Shown here: positions 49,190 through 61,914 of the stretch, in pieces
Position numbering within the stretch: the first letter of the stretch is position 1
How the letters are laid out: each line of letters begins with the position of its first letter
Assembly: GCF_020379485.1 (NCBI RefSeq)
Contig: NC_063446.1
Location: 10,401,597-10,465,596 of the forward strand
Length of the DNA: 64,000 nt
Reading direction: 5' to 3'
Origin: Brassica napus
Taxonomy: Eukaryota; Streptophyta; Magnoliopsida; Brassicales; Brassicaceae
The notes under the pieces: generated by a model
Databases searched by the model: none
What the model was told of the DNA's origin: nothing
Seen by the model: only the letters and a program-made list of their open reading frames with translations
Position numbers and translations under genes: made by a program

Positions 49190-50801
49190 CAACTTTATTA
49201 ATTATATTACCTTAACAATCTTTCACATCATTAATTATATTACGATAATAATAATAGTGCATATTTTTATTTAATAGTTAATCAATATTAATTTTGTACC
49301 AATTATAAAATAAAAAAAGTAAAATAATTGAATTTTGCATAAGGTTAAACGTTTTTCTTTAGTTTGTTTTACTAATTTTTTTTTAATTTCAATCGGTGGA
49401 AGATTACGTAGCCAAAAAATAATTCAAAAACATGTTTTGTGAATAAAATCATAACTTAAATCAAAATAATAAAAATGAATTACATTTATTGTCACTCAAT
49501 TTTTCACTCAATATAATTGTCTTACTAAATAAATAAAAAATATATCTATTTCACTTAATTTAGCAAAAACACATAGAAAAGGTCTTTTTTATTAGTTTAT
49601 AAAATCAGTTAGACATGAACACTAGATATCCACTTAGGTACGAGTTGTTCCTTTCGGTATCGTTTTTTCTTGTTTTAAAATTACTCCCTCCTTGAATATT
49701 ATAAATTTATGTGTAGGTTTTGAGTTGGGTCCTTTTGAGTTTGGATGAGTTTGGTTCTGATGTATATGACCCTAAAAATATCTAAATAACCAATGTATTT
49801 GAAACGGATTTGGATATTTGTATCAAAAATAACCATATTATTCGATTCGATCCAGGTCTTTTGAATACAATTAGTTATATTACGACATATCTAAAATATA
49901 AAACACTAATTATGAAAAAAAAATATTAGTGTATAAAAATAAAGTATAATGTTATTTTAGTAATTTCATTAATTATATTACTTTAACAGTACATCGCATC
50001 ATTAATTATATTTACCGCAACAATACATCAAATCATTAATTATAATATACCATAAAAGTAATAATGCAGATTTTTTATTTATTAGTTAATCAATATTAAC
50101 TTTGTGCAATTATAAAAAACAAAAATGTAAGATAACCGAGTTTTGCATATGGTTAATAGTTTGGTTTAATCTGTTTTACTAAAACTTTCTTTTGTCTTTG
50201 TTCCAATTGCTGAAAAATTACATAGCCAAACACATAATTCAAAGGCATAGTTCATGTGAACAAAATAATAATTTAAATCAAAATAATGAAAAAATATTAC
50301 ATTTATTGTCACTTAATGTTTCACTTCATACAACTATTTTACTAAATAAAAAATTCTTTCTATTTTTCTTATTTTTGCCAAATATATAGAAAGAGTTTTC
50401 TTTTTAATTTATTTGCAGAATTAGTTAAGTATGGATATTCAGATACTGATTGAGGTACAAGTTGTTTCTTTCGGGATTAATTTTTTTGGATTTTGAAATT
50501 AGGCGTCACTTGGATATTATAAATTTATGTATGAGGTTTGAGTTGGGTCCTTTCGGGTCTGGATGATTTTGATTCTGATGTGTAGAAATATAAAAATATC
50601 TAAATAACCAATGTATCTGAAAGAGGTTCGTATATTTGTACCAAAAATAATCTTATTACCCGATTCAGTCCAAATCTTTTGAATACAATTAGTTATACGA
50701 CGACACATCTTAAATATATAGCACTAATTATAAAATAACGAATAAAAATTTATAAAACCGTAAAAATTAACACCCGCACGGGCGTGCAGATCAATCTCTA
50801 G
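49190..50801 (+). mobile_element. Helitron (3' end clear, 5' end unresolved) with a large internal tandem repeat
   Basis: The plus strand ends CACCCGCACGGGCGTGC hairpin, AGATCAATCTCTAG at 50801, then T. Inside, about 730 bp (49190-49917) recur diverged at about 49970-50735. Shared blocks include GAGTTGGGTCCTTT and AATATCTAAATAACCAATGT. No coding sequence. I could not place the 5' TC end. Confidence 0.6.
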
Positions 50802-50834
50802 TGCATCCTTATAATTCGAGTTTGTCAACGTAAA

Positions 50835-52023
50835 TCCCTTATATATTAATCGAGAAACATTACAATATTTTTTTGTAGCCACGGGTCACCATGAAAATGA
50901 AATTCAGAATTTTTAGAAAAAATAGGTTGATCCATCTTAACATATATTATAATTTTTATTAAACAAACTATCAAATTTATAAATAGCGTACAAAAGAATA
51001 TTCTCGCACTTTCCTTAAATAAAAGCTACAGAATTACCTAATATGATTAACGTATATATGACAATTAATGATTCTGAATAATAAATATTTGATAACAATT
51101 TTTGTATCTTACCTCTTTTTTAAGTTTATACTATTAAAAAATATTAAACAATCACATTAACCATATAATAAAAAAATAGATTTTTTATTATATGTTATAT
51201 TTTGAATTTTTAAAACGACTATAAATTACTAAAAATGCTGTCTCACTTTAAAATTTTGTGATCAAAGGTTTAATTGTTTTTGTAATAACAAGATACAAAT
51301 TGTTTTGTAATAACATGATACGGAATTACCTAATATGATTAACGTATATATGAAAATTAATGATTATGAGTAATAAATATTTGATAACAATTTTTGTATC
51401 TTTCCTCTTTTTTAAAAAAAGTTTATATTATTAAAATATATTGAACAATCACATTAATCATATAATAAAAAATTAGATTTTTTCTTATATGTTATATTTT
51501 GAAATTTTAAAACGACTATAAATTACTAAAAATGTTAAATGTCTCACACTAAAATTTTGTGATCAATGGTTTAAATTTTTTAATAGACATTCATATTATA
51601 TATTAATATATTTTAAAATTAAACTATATAACATATAAATATACATAAACATGTTAAATTTTAAATTTGTATTCAAAAAGTATTGAAATCTTAATATTTT
51701 AATTTTGAAATTCGCATTGAAAAACCCGCACATTAGAAATTTTATGTTTATCAAATGAGTACGAATTTGCAATAATAAATATTTATACTAAAATATACTA
51801 TATATATATTCATGTCTTTGAAATTTAGTATATATATTATAAAATAAATAAAATGACTGTTTTGATTTATTTACCAAAATGTATTGTAAATAACGAAATG
51901 TATTATTTTGATTTATGTGTTTATTTTAATTTAATTGTATACATGCACAAATAAATTATAATATATAAAAATTATTTTTTTATATAACATTCATTCCGCG
52001 CAATTGCGCGGATCTTAACCTAG
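50835..52023 (+). mobile_element. Nonautonomous Helitron, 1.19 kb
   Basis: Starts TCCCTTATATATTAATCGAG after an A, ends CCGCGCAATTGCGCGG hairpin, ATCTTAACCTAG at 52023, then T. Two diverged direct repeats of about 260 bp (51030-51290 and 51310-51575) make up much of the interior. No gene. Confidence 0.75.
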
Positions 52024-52224
52024 TACTTAAGTTATTTAGATAGTTTAACTAGTTTTGTCAGATTTTTGGATTAATTTATATATTTCAAAACTTTTTGATT
52101 AATTATTAATAGTTTTCAGATATTTAAATTGATATAATCTGAACCGACCTGATTTATCTAAAAAAAAGTAAAATAAATAGATTTATGAGCATAGTACTAA
52201 AAATATGATCTAAGCGAGCTTATG

Positions 52225-53650
52225 AGAGCATGATTATCTCTAGAAACTCATAAAGTTTCTTAAGTATACTTTAATGACTATTTAACTATTAAATTTTAGC
52301 TAAGGACCTTAGTTAAGAATCAACTAATTTTCTTGCTCCAATGGGAGTTTCTTAATTTAGGTTTCTTAAAAAAAAAAAGGTTGGCACATACAAAAACATT
52401 GGCACATACAACTGATCCAACAGAAAGACTTTGCATCAATAAATAAGTACTTTCAATTCCAAAAGCATAGAAACAAATGATACAATTGACAATGAACTTT
52501 GAAGGAAAGCTATGTCAAATGCCTGCAATACACGGATAAAAACTTACTTAAGCTGAGAGTACAAATAGAAAATAATAAGGAAAGAGCATCAAATCCCCTC
52601 TCAGAACAGCCTACGATAAAATACTGAATACTATTATTGGTTTAAAGATTTATATATCAAGCAGTCATCAGGCAAACTAAAGACTTGTATCTCAAATCCA
52701 GTCAATTCATGGAAAGGATTAAAGCATATGGTCTGAAGTATCTATCCTTACCCCAACTAAATGCAAAAGAGAAAGAGAAGGATCAAAGGCAATGTTTGAC
52801 TTATCCTTCTGGTTTTGAAAAAAATTCCTAGGAAAACATACAAAGTATCTTGTTGAAGCCACAAAGCAGAATGTATCATACATTCATTCCTTAGAAACCC
52901 GGTACCCCGACTAACGGAATCCATGAGACCAGGCAAGGAATGAGAAATTAGACAAACTAAACAAAAAAAAGCAAGGTTCTGAGAAGGCCTACAAGAAGCG
53001 CTAATCAGACCAAATATCCTAAAGAGGTGCCAATAATTTGAAAGAAATATCTTCAATTACACATCAAGCTTCCCACAAAATCAATTCAAAACCATTGCAC
53101 GGCTCTCATCTACATCTATAACAATCGGATCAAATCCATCTCCCAATTCCCAAAATCAGAAATCGAAATTGCAATTCCTATCCAATCTCTAACAAAGACC
53201 TCGGGGAAGCTAAAATCTGACTACCATCCCAGTCACATCAAAAAGTAGAAACTCAAGAGTCAAAGCCGTATAAACAATCTTAAAAACGAAATCGAAATCG
53301 ATTCACACTGTTTTGGAGATCAACACGAACCTGAGGCGAAGCGTGATGAAACGAGGCGAATCGTGACGAAATGAGGCGGCGCCGCTCTTCCTCCAAGACG
53401 GAGCTCCAACACCATCAACGTTTCTCCTCGACGGAGAACACGAGAGAAGATGAGAGAAGAGGAGAGGAAGAAAAGAAAAGAAAGAAGAAAAAAACAAAAA
53501 CCCTAGAAGCTGACACTTGTTATAAGAAACTCTTCTATGATCGGTAACAAAAACTATTAACTAAGGATCGATTATAAGCTTTTAATTTTGTTTCCATTTA
53601 ATTAATTGCCTTATTTTCTTTAAAAACTTATCTAAGAAACTGCGATGATG
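52225..53650. mobile_element. Element with imperfect inverted ends and an exon-like segment
   Basis: Both sides carry AGTTTCTTA outermost and, about 80-110 bp inward, a CCTTAGTTAA block and then GAGTTTCTTA, in inverted orientation. The interior (52400-53500) is less AT-rich. On its minus strand a CT-rich stretch is followed by a CCTCAG|GTTCGT donor at about 53330, like a 5' UTR exon. No protein is recognisable. It may be a MITE-derived element that captured a promoter or UTR. Confidence 0.4.
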
Positions 53651-54509
53651 ATGGTCTGAGGGCGTACAACGTCTGGCATTTGGGTCATCCGGTGAGTATT
53701 TAATTGGTTCTTATCGAATTCAATTTTTTGGATAAAGTTTTGGGTCCATAGATATTTATGGGACTGATTCGGGTCCATATATAAACACATGTAAATACCC
53801 AAGAAATATTCTAGTTGCATTTGGTTTGTTTTTTCATATTATACCTGAAATGTGCTAAATTTGTCATGTAAAACAACTGAAATAAATTAAGAATAACTGA
53901 CGTGAAACTCCAAATTTGAAATTTTAAAGTTCTATATTATTTAAAAATGTCACTAAAGTAAAGTAAACAGATTAAAATTGATTACAACTAAATTATAAAC
54001 AAAAAGATAAATAAAAGCATATTCATGTCTTGGCCACTCAGAATTTTGAGTTTTTATCAGAACTCAGTTTTCTTGGTAGAAGAACTTTGAAAACACATAT
54101 ATATATATGATATGGTTTATCAGTTTGGTTATGGTTTGGATTTTCGGGTCATGGTAAAATGCGTAAGACTAATTTAACGACTTAACTTTACATTATGATA
54201 CTTTTTATATTAAATAATGTAAGTTTGAATATTCACATCCAAACTGAAGAAATTCATTTTCTAGGGAAATGACTTTATGGACGAAAAAATAAGTTTCAAA
54301 AACTGCAATTCTGCAACAGTTAGTTAGCCTTAAGACCAGCGCAAAGGAAATGCTTTATCCCATTAATAGTAAATTCCATTTCTTATATAAGCATACTTGT
54401 AAGTGAAAAACATAACAAAGCAACACAATAAAGGAAGAACCAAAGCTTTTAAAGCAGCTCGGTTAATCTATATTGTAATTTGTTTTAGACAAGAGAAAGT
54501 GTCTGATCC
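53651..54509 (+). promoter_or_regulatory. Spacer and RALFL17-like promoter
   Basis: AT-rich spacer. TATATAAG at 54384-54391 is a good TATA box about 120 bp upstream of the peptide's ATG; a short leader would start near 54415. Confidence 0.5.
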
Positions 54510-54740
54510 ATGGCTGCATCCAAAGAGTTTATCATATGTTTCATCTTAACACTTCTGTTGTGCACTTTCTTCATGAGAGTCGAGTCTAGTGCTGCAGACA
54601 TCAGAGGAGGATGTGGCAGCGGTGACGGTAGTTTTCGGGAAGATAATGAGCGGTGTGTAGAGAAGGTCAAAGATGACGACGACGATGACGACGTGGATGA
54701 TGTTTTCAAAGTGATTAAAAAGCTGAGGATATATGCTTGA
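54510..54740 (+). CDS. RALFL17: RALF-like 17-type secreted peptide
   Basis: Small secreted peptide of 76 residues without introns. RALF peptides are extracellular signals sensed by FERONIA-type receptor kinases with LLG/LRX partners. The N-terminus is a clear signal peptide (EFIICFILTLLLCTFF, ending near VESS). The mature part is unusually short and acidic: GGCGSGDGS, one more Cys in ERCVEKV, a run of seven Asp, and the end VIKKLRIYA. It lacks the YISY-type motif and two of the four Cys of canonical RALFs, as I recall for Arabidopsis RALFL17. Position beside ZW10 matches AT2G32890 next to AT2G32900. Confidence 0.85.
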   Translation: MAASKEFIICFILTLLLCTFFMRVESSAADIRGGCGSGDGSFREDNERCVEKVKDDDDDDDVDDVFKVIKKLRIYA

Positions 54741-55588
54741 TCATGGTTCATCTTTTAATTAATTATATATAGGGCTATATATATTCATACATTTTGTTCG
54801 TTTTATTTTTATTTTCTGAAGTTTGTTTCTCGTTTCTTTGTTCTTGTGATTGACTCTTTTTTATTTGTGTTAATTAGTTTAACTTATGTTTCATTTTCCC
54901 AATTAAGAGAAAAATTGTGATATGAAAAACGTACTTTGTTTTTAACACTAGTCAAATCTTCAATACATTATCATATAGTCTATAATATCTACTACATATA
55001 ATGATTCACTATTTGCAAATATGAGATATGATTAACAATTTTACGGATAACTATTCCATGATGGAGTTCTCCCTTTAACACTCAAATCGAGGGACGGTTA
55101 TGCATATATAACATCTTCAGTGAACTATGGTTGTTATGGGATTAACTTTGGAAACTCGCACGAGTGTCTTGGAGAATACTTACAAGAAAATAAGCAAGAC
55201 GCATATGAATTTTTGCAGTATTAAGAAAAATGATTGGATGATTATAAAATAAAGGATCTCACTTATATTTATACTAATAAAGTTGAACTTTCATCTCTTC
55301 TCGTGAAACCATTTCTATCACATAAGTTTATAATTTTTTGACACTTAAGCATAATTTATTTATGAATAGTCATTAAAATACAAGATAATGAATGGAATTA
55401 ATACAAAAAATGATTTATTATTTTAGATAATTTCGATACATACAATACTAATCAAAACGTGAGACTATAATATGAATATTATCATGACCATATACAGTAG
55501 ACTGCTGAAGTAACTTCAGAACCTAATTGATCGTACAGCCTTCTCACTTTTAGTGTTAAACACATCCACTTTTTTTAATTAATCTATA
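54741..55588. other. AT-rich spacer after RALFL17
   Basis: No gene or repeat recognised. Confidence 0.5.
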
Positions 55589-57045
55589 CTAGACTTTAGC
55601 CCACACGTCCGCACAGATTTTTTCTTTCAAATTGCTACATCGACATTTAATATTATTTAACATGTTTTTTATATTTAAAGTGTTGTCTTGTTGATATAGT
55701 ATTGCATTTTGATAAACAAATAAAAGTGATATATTACATAAATTATTTTATATTTGATCCATATAGTTTGCATGAATAATATATATTGTATTTGCTTGTA
55801 TATATAACCATTTAGAGTGATATTAATATTTTTCTGAAACCAAACACTTTTTGAAAAAAGGTTAAGATGATATTTTTACAAATGAATAAGTCAAATATTT
55901 TAATGCAAAATTACTAACTTTCATTTTTTGTATTTTAATTTTTTAAATTTTTAAAACTAAAGCCATGTTATATATTAATATTATTCAATAGTCTATAGTC
56001 TAAGCATTGAAAAAATAAAAATTATTTTTAAAAAATGAATATGCCTAATGTTTTAACTTGAAATTACTAACTTTCATTTTTTTCTGTATTCTCATATTTC
56101 AAATATAGTTGGGTAACTCCACAGTAATAATTTTAAAACTAAGGTTATGTTATATATAAATATTATTGGATACTTTATAGTCTAAGCATTATAATATTTT
56201 TTTTAAAAAAATCAGTTTGGTTCAATATATATAATATATTTAAAGAGGGCCAATATATTTTAATGATGGACAATTCTCTCAAATAGACATATTTTAAGTT
56301 TGTCACAAAAATAACTCTCAAAGAAGAAAATAACCAAAATATGTTTTAGTAAAGAGGCAAAAGACTCTTATACTTTAGATCTAAAATATAATTAAAAAAA
56401 TTATAGATTCGAATTATATTTTTTCAAATTCAAACTTTTTATTAAAAAAAAATTCAAAATCATATTCACAATTAATATATACTAAAACGGATGTTTTTAA
56501 ATTGTATATATTTCATGTTACACATTTAATCCAGTCTAATGATGTTCTTGTCAATTACATTGGTATAGTTATTTGGTAGTGAATTTTTAATGTTAATTAT
56601 TGTAAAGTGGTTGTGTAATTATTATAAAATAGATAGTAAAAATTTTGGCACGTGATGTTAGACTTTTGATTTACTAATATATAAAAATCAACTTATGAAG
56701 AGTTTGAGAATGTGATGCACGAAAGATGAAATACATTTTTATTGGTTTGAAAGATACAAATGGAATTATTGGGTAAGCAAATCTTATTGAGCTTGTTCTT
56801 CACTCTTGTAACATGACGCGAAAGCTTAATTATAATTAGTGAAAGTGTAGATTAAATGTCAGTGGCATTTGATGGTAATTATTTAAGAAAAATCAGGATT
56901 AATTACCAAATGTACTTCAGTTTTAATAGTTTAGATAATTGATAAAAATGCATTCTTTATAATTCAAAATTTAGTATTCATAATATAAAACCTTAATGAA
57001 TTATTAATCAAATCAACTGACCAAGATTTTTTCTTTATTTACGGT
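55589..57045 (-). mobile_element. Probable Helitron 3' end and AT-rich body
   Basis: On the minus strand a GTGCGGACGTGTGGG imperfect hairpin is followed by CTAAAGTCTAG at 55589, then T. The 5' end was not found. The sequence rightwards is AT-rich with diverged internal repeats (around 55830-56210) and no gene. Confidence 0.45.
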
Positions 57046-57049
57046 TTGA

Positions 57050-57750
57050 TTGATTGACGCGGTTGCAGTTGTGGAAGTTTACAGATGTGGGTGACTGTGG
57101 TTTCTACCGTTATTAAGTGATTTGTACGACTGGTACAACGGTTAGAAATTGGTAGATTTACGGAATATTTATGACTGGTTGATTATGAAATGTTGTATCG
57201 GTTTAATAATAAATTGCCAATATTAACACAGCATGACATTATAAAATATCAAAAACATAATATTATGATAAAATATAATTATTAATAAATTATTTTATTT
57301 ATTTATTTAGTTTAGACGAAAGTTATAATTTCAATAAAATTTATTTTGAAGATTTATATTATAACTTTTCAAAGAATATTTTGTTTCATTTATATATGTA
57401 TATTTATATATATATATATATATATATTAATCTTTAAAAAATATAGTGAATATTCTTGGTTCAAAGTTTTGATAAAATAAATTATGATAATGTTAGTGAA
57501 TTTAAATTAAATATATAAAAAATTATATGTTTTATTTAATTTAGAATTTAATTTTAAATTTTTAAATATTTTTTAAAATATTTTTTATTTATTTATTCAC
57601 CCGTAATTTTCCGCAACTGCAAACACTAGATAGAATCAGTTTTTAGTTTAAAAAAATTCAGAGCAATTTGAATCAGTTTATAGCGTTTTTGTGATTGTTA
57701 ACGTCAACAATAGCTATTATCCGTAAAAGTTGTGTTTACGGGGTGGGAAA
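57050..57750. mobile_element. Nonautonomous element with GCGGTTGCAG-type end, copy B
   Basis: The left part begins GCGGTTGCAGTTGTGGAAGT; AT-rich middle with an (AT)n run at 57405-57428; the right part contains TTTTCCGCAACTGCAAAC. Related to 2215-2795 in inverted orientation. Noncoding. Confidence 0.45.
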
Positions 57751-57884
57751 GGAAAACAAATCAAATCGTTAGTGTATTAGAAAATACCAAAAAACAATTG
57801 TAGGTATATAATTTGGTCATTTCTTTTCTCACGTGAGACATTTCTTTAGGTTAACTACCACAAGAAAAATGTCGGGATTTTCTC

Positions 57885-58099
57885 CAGAGCCGGCTTAGGG
57901 CATGGGGCATGGGGGCATGAGCCCCAAGGCCCAAACATTTTTTTTTAACAAAAATAGTATAAAAGAGGGACCTAACTTTTAAAAAAATAATTAGGGATTG
58001 AGGTCCAAAATTTTTAAATTATCCATATACACATGTAACAAAAAAACCTAAATTTTTTTTTTCCCCAAAAAAACCCACTAATATCTTGACCAGGCCCTG
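57885..58099. mobile_element. Short hAT element, 215 bp
   Basis: Ends CAGAGCCGGC and, reversed, CAGGGCCTGG. The 8-bp flanks ATTTTCTC (57877-57884) and ATTCTCTC (58100-58107) differ by one base, fitting a hAT target duplication. The left end has GGGCATGGGGGCATGAGCCC. Noncoding. Confidence 0.65.
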
Positions 58100-58282
58100 A
58101 TTCTCTCTACGCATATATCTCACCAACTGGAAAATTGACCGCCACAAGATGTTCGATTCTCGATGATAGCGTTGGAATAAATAGTGTTTGTGGAATTAAA
58201 CATCAAAAATGTAGGGTAGTTGTGAGCGGAGGATAATAATTCAATTCTTGATATAATTGATTTTAGATATGATCGAATCTAC

Positions 58283-58408
58283 TTCTTCGAATCCTTTTTG
58301 TTGATTTTGAAAAATAGCAATGGAAAAGTATCCTATACATAATAATTCTTCGAATCCTTTTTGTTGATTTTGAAAAATAGCAATGGAAAAGTATCCTATA
58401 CATAATAT
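58283..58408. repeat. 63-bp exact tandem duplication
   Basis: Two apparently identical units starting TTCTTCGAATCC at 58283 and 58346. The second unit ends directly at the T run of the LINE remnant. Confidence 0.9.
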
Positions 58409-58660
58409 TTTTTTTTTGTCATCAACCCATTTAATCTAAGATCAAGTGGTGGTTAGACTAGCCGATTCTCTGAAGAGCACTTCCGTTTGGACGAATCTGA
58501 TTTATATGGCAAAAAAATAACCTTTAATCCTTGTTTTTTTTGCTAGCGCGTCTGTCTGACTATTTCTACTCTGAGGAATATAAAACAGATTCATATCTCT
58601 GAAATCTTCGTGTAATCTCTAGAACACTTCGGCCATTCTTCTGGATTTGTAGTCATGTCC
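58409..58660 (-). pseudogene. 3' end of a LINE with RNase H domain, truncated
   Basis: On the minus strand the sequence reads EDFRDMNLFYIPQSRNSQTD then ALAKKTRIKGYF, the C-terminal part of the RNase H domain found in plant LINEs, with a stop just upstream. It continues HINQIRPNGSALQRIG-like and a 3' UTR ending in a T run on the plus strand (58409-58418), i.e. a poly(A) tail. The rest of the element is missing (5' truncation). Confidence 0.65.
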
Positions 58661-59915
58661 ACTAAGTCTTCGCAGTCCGTTTCGAACTCTCATACATGAG
58701 GTTATCCAGAGTAAATTTTCATGCAGTGATCTCTCATGTTGCTTTAAAAAAGGTGCGATGTCTCTTAATTAGAAAGAAAGGAATAAATAATGTTCTTAAT
58801 GTTATCAAATTCCTGGGACTGCAAATTCGTGTCACGTCCAAAACAGGCCGGTGCTATTCTGGCCTTGACACGACCCTAGACATGTTAAGTTGATCTGTAT
58901 CCAGCCAAAAATTTGTGATATAAAGCATTGGGCTAATAGTAATGTTTGTGGCATATTAAAATTACATTTATTATTAACGTCAACAGCCTATCAGATGTGG
59001 TGAGTCAATCAAAATTTTCAAATAGTCTTGTTTATATCAAGCATATAAATCCAAACAGACATGAAAATATAAAATGCACATTTTTCTAGTAGAGTTGATT
59101 ATTCTAAACTTTTTATTATATATTACCTCATACATGTTATTTCTTAATTGTATTATAGAAATTAAGTACAAAAATAAAATATATTTTACATAAATTTATT
59201 CTGTTAAGGCGCATATCTCAATTTAGTTAACATATTGAAATGTCGATCTATCACTTTTTGATAAAGCGAAAATATCAATGCAAACAATTCTATACTCTGA
59301 TGTGATGTCTCGTTGAACTCACATATATGCCAAATGAATATATTCAAAAGTCACCAAATTATTGCACATATTAATTCGACCAAAAATTTTAACTGAAAAT
59401 CATAAAATGAAATTAGTAAAAACATGTATAAAACTAGATTTTTTTCATTTTTTTAAGGAAATAAACAAAACATAGAGTCAAGATTTGAATTTCTTTATTA
59501 ATATAAAACAATAATATCACTTAAAGTTCTTTTAAAAATATCATCTCATTTTTTCCTTGTTGCCAAAATTATTGAACATTCGATAAAGGAGTGTTAATTT
59601 ATTTATAAACTAGAGAATGTTTTCTATTTTTTCCAATGTAAATTTTTAACCTTTTCCCAAAAGTTTAATATGTGGACACAAAATATAAGATGCTTGCGGA
59701 GCGAATGTTAATCGGAAAGTTGATATCCAGATGAAGCATGACGGATCACAATTATCCGCTCTGAGCCCACCTCTTTTGAAGCCCCGTTCGTCTAGAAATT
59801 TGCCTATATATGCAGGTATACATAGACCTCCTTCTCACTGCAATAAGAACTACCTATCAACGAGTTTTTTTTTGAGAACGAGAGCTGCAGTGTTTCAGAC
59901 GACCACTATCTTGAA
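58661..59915. other. Spacer upstream of the MATH gene
   Basis: No gene recognised. The region just upstream of 59916 contains the MATH gene promoter; no TATA box stood out. Confidence 0.4.
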
Positions 59916-61914
59916 ATGGGTCAAACTTTGTCACTTGAAGGTTCGTTTTACTTGTAGGCATGCCCATAGATATAAGTTTAACTTATTTATGTCGACCACA
60001 TGTTTGCTTATCTGCATATATTCTATCTAGACACCATTAGAGCAGAGGCAAAGAGCCACAACAACGTTCACTTAATGTTGGTTGATGGAATGTCTAAGCT
60101 AATGACTCGACAAGTTGAGAATTGTGTGTCATCGGATTTCTATGTTGGTGGTCTAAAATGGTGAGTCATACAATATCTCTTGACCAGCACGGTTATAGCA
60201 AATTAGTTTAACCTAATTAGTATGCGTGTTAACACAGGAACATCGTTATCTTGCAACAGCAGGACTGCCTGTACTTTGTTCTGGCTATCACGGACAGCAA
60301 GTGTATCGGTTCTAATTGGAAAGTCAATTGCAACGTCACACTTACCATATACTCTGCCACTTCTTCATTCCTTAACCACAACCGCTGTATATCTATCTTA
60401 ACTTTTCACAAGTAATAGTTATTGATGATTTCTATTTTATTTTCATATATGTTACGATGTTATATTATCAGGGACTTGGTTTTGTTTCGACGCAAACAAT
60501 ACTACATTATTGGTAAGCATCCCAGTCAAGAACATGCAGGACTTTACTGTGAACGACAAATCGGTTTTCTCAGCCGAGATCACAAACGTCATCCCGCAAT
60601 CCCTCGACGTTGGGTGGACCCCTCGAACCATGGGGACAGCAGAAAGCATTAAACTAATGGAGGTGGAGAGGAACAAGTCTAAATTCACTTGGAAGATTAC
60701 TCACTTTTCCACCTTCGTTGGTGAACATCATTCCTCGTACCAGTTCACGGTTGGACCACGCAAATGGTATTTGCTCCATCTGCTTCAATTTATAATAGGT
60801 TTTTGGTTGCATAACACAGGGAAGTAAAATTTAACCGACTCATTTTTCTATACTTTACAACTAGTGTTTCATACATACAAACAATACAATATTGTAGTCT
60901 GTAGGGATAATATATGTCTAGAAAATGAAAGAACGTTTTATCTTCTGTCATTATATTTGTCGTTCCCGAAAGCCTAGGCAAAAAATAACTTAAAATGACT
61001 TGGTTTGCCCTTGTATTCTAAGGTATCGTAATAAAATGAGTTATAGTTAATTAATTCATAGAAAAGGGTAGAATGGATATTGTGTTAGCTTCCTAAATAT
61101 GTGTGAAAAGTTATAAAACGTCATTTAAAACAGAACAGATGGAGTATAGTTTTTTGATGATTTCACACATTAAGAAAATGTGTAAGACTTTATTATTTGC
61201 GATTATTATTTTTTTAAAGCTTTAAACCAATAAGAGCCGATAAACTTAATTATAATTTTTTGAAATTTTGAATTTTAAATATTAATTAATAAATTTTTAT
61301 AAAGATCTAAAAGTTCATAGAAAACATGAAAGAAAAACTATATGTGTGAAATATTTTTTTCTAAAACTTATATATTTACAAAAGAAAGGGAATGTATGTT
61401 TTGTTTTCCGTTTTAATCAGGTACCTACGGATGTATCCAAAAGGAACCTCAGAGGGGAAAGGAAATTCATTGTCTTTGTATTTGCATGCGTCCGATTACG
61501 TGACTGGTCCAAATACAAAAACATTGGCCGTCTTTAAACTGCGAGTGTTGGACCAACTCAAACGCAATCACCATGAAATAGGTATTAAAGCATGATTAGT
61601 GGGGTTTCTGTGCTATTAATAATGCTCTAATAGGCCTTTCGTCGGGAAAAAAATCTCTAATATATCCTTAATTTCAAATTTTGTTCGCTTTAATAATTTT
61701 TTTCATTATATATATAAGCCGTTTGCTAACGTTTAATCTCTACTTGTTTGATAAAGGCCAGCAGTTCTGGTTTGGCACTGATGGACAAAAGGGAGAACCC
61801 AAGTTTTTGGCGCTGGAGGAACTGCACAAGGCTTCAAACGGATATTTGGTGAACGATCAGATATATATCGGTGTTGAGTTTTTCTATATCTCCGCTACTC
61901 AGAATATGATCTGA
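59916..61914 (+). CDS. Tandem MATH (TRAF-like) domain protein
   Basis: MATH domains are protein-interaction folds; in plants many serve as adaptors of ubiquitin ligases or membrane complexes. Exons 59916-59940, 60031-60160, 60238-60386, 60472-60766, 61421-61581, 61757-61914 give 305 residues. The first MATH domain includes SSDFYVGGLKWNIVILQQ, DFTVNDKSVFSAEI; the second KSKFTWKITHFSTF, YLRMYPKGTSEGKGNSLSLY and the end GYLVNDQIYIGVEFFYIS. There is no BTB domain. The exon 3 donor at 60386 (CT|GTATAT) is chosen because it alone keeps the frame into FCFDANN; a stronger-looking donor at 60411 would shift it. Corresponds by place to AT2G32880/AT2G32870. Confidence 0.8.
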
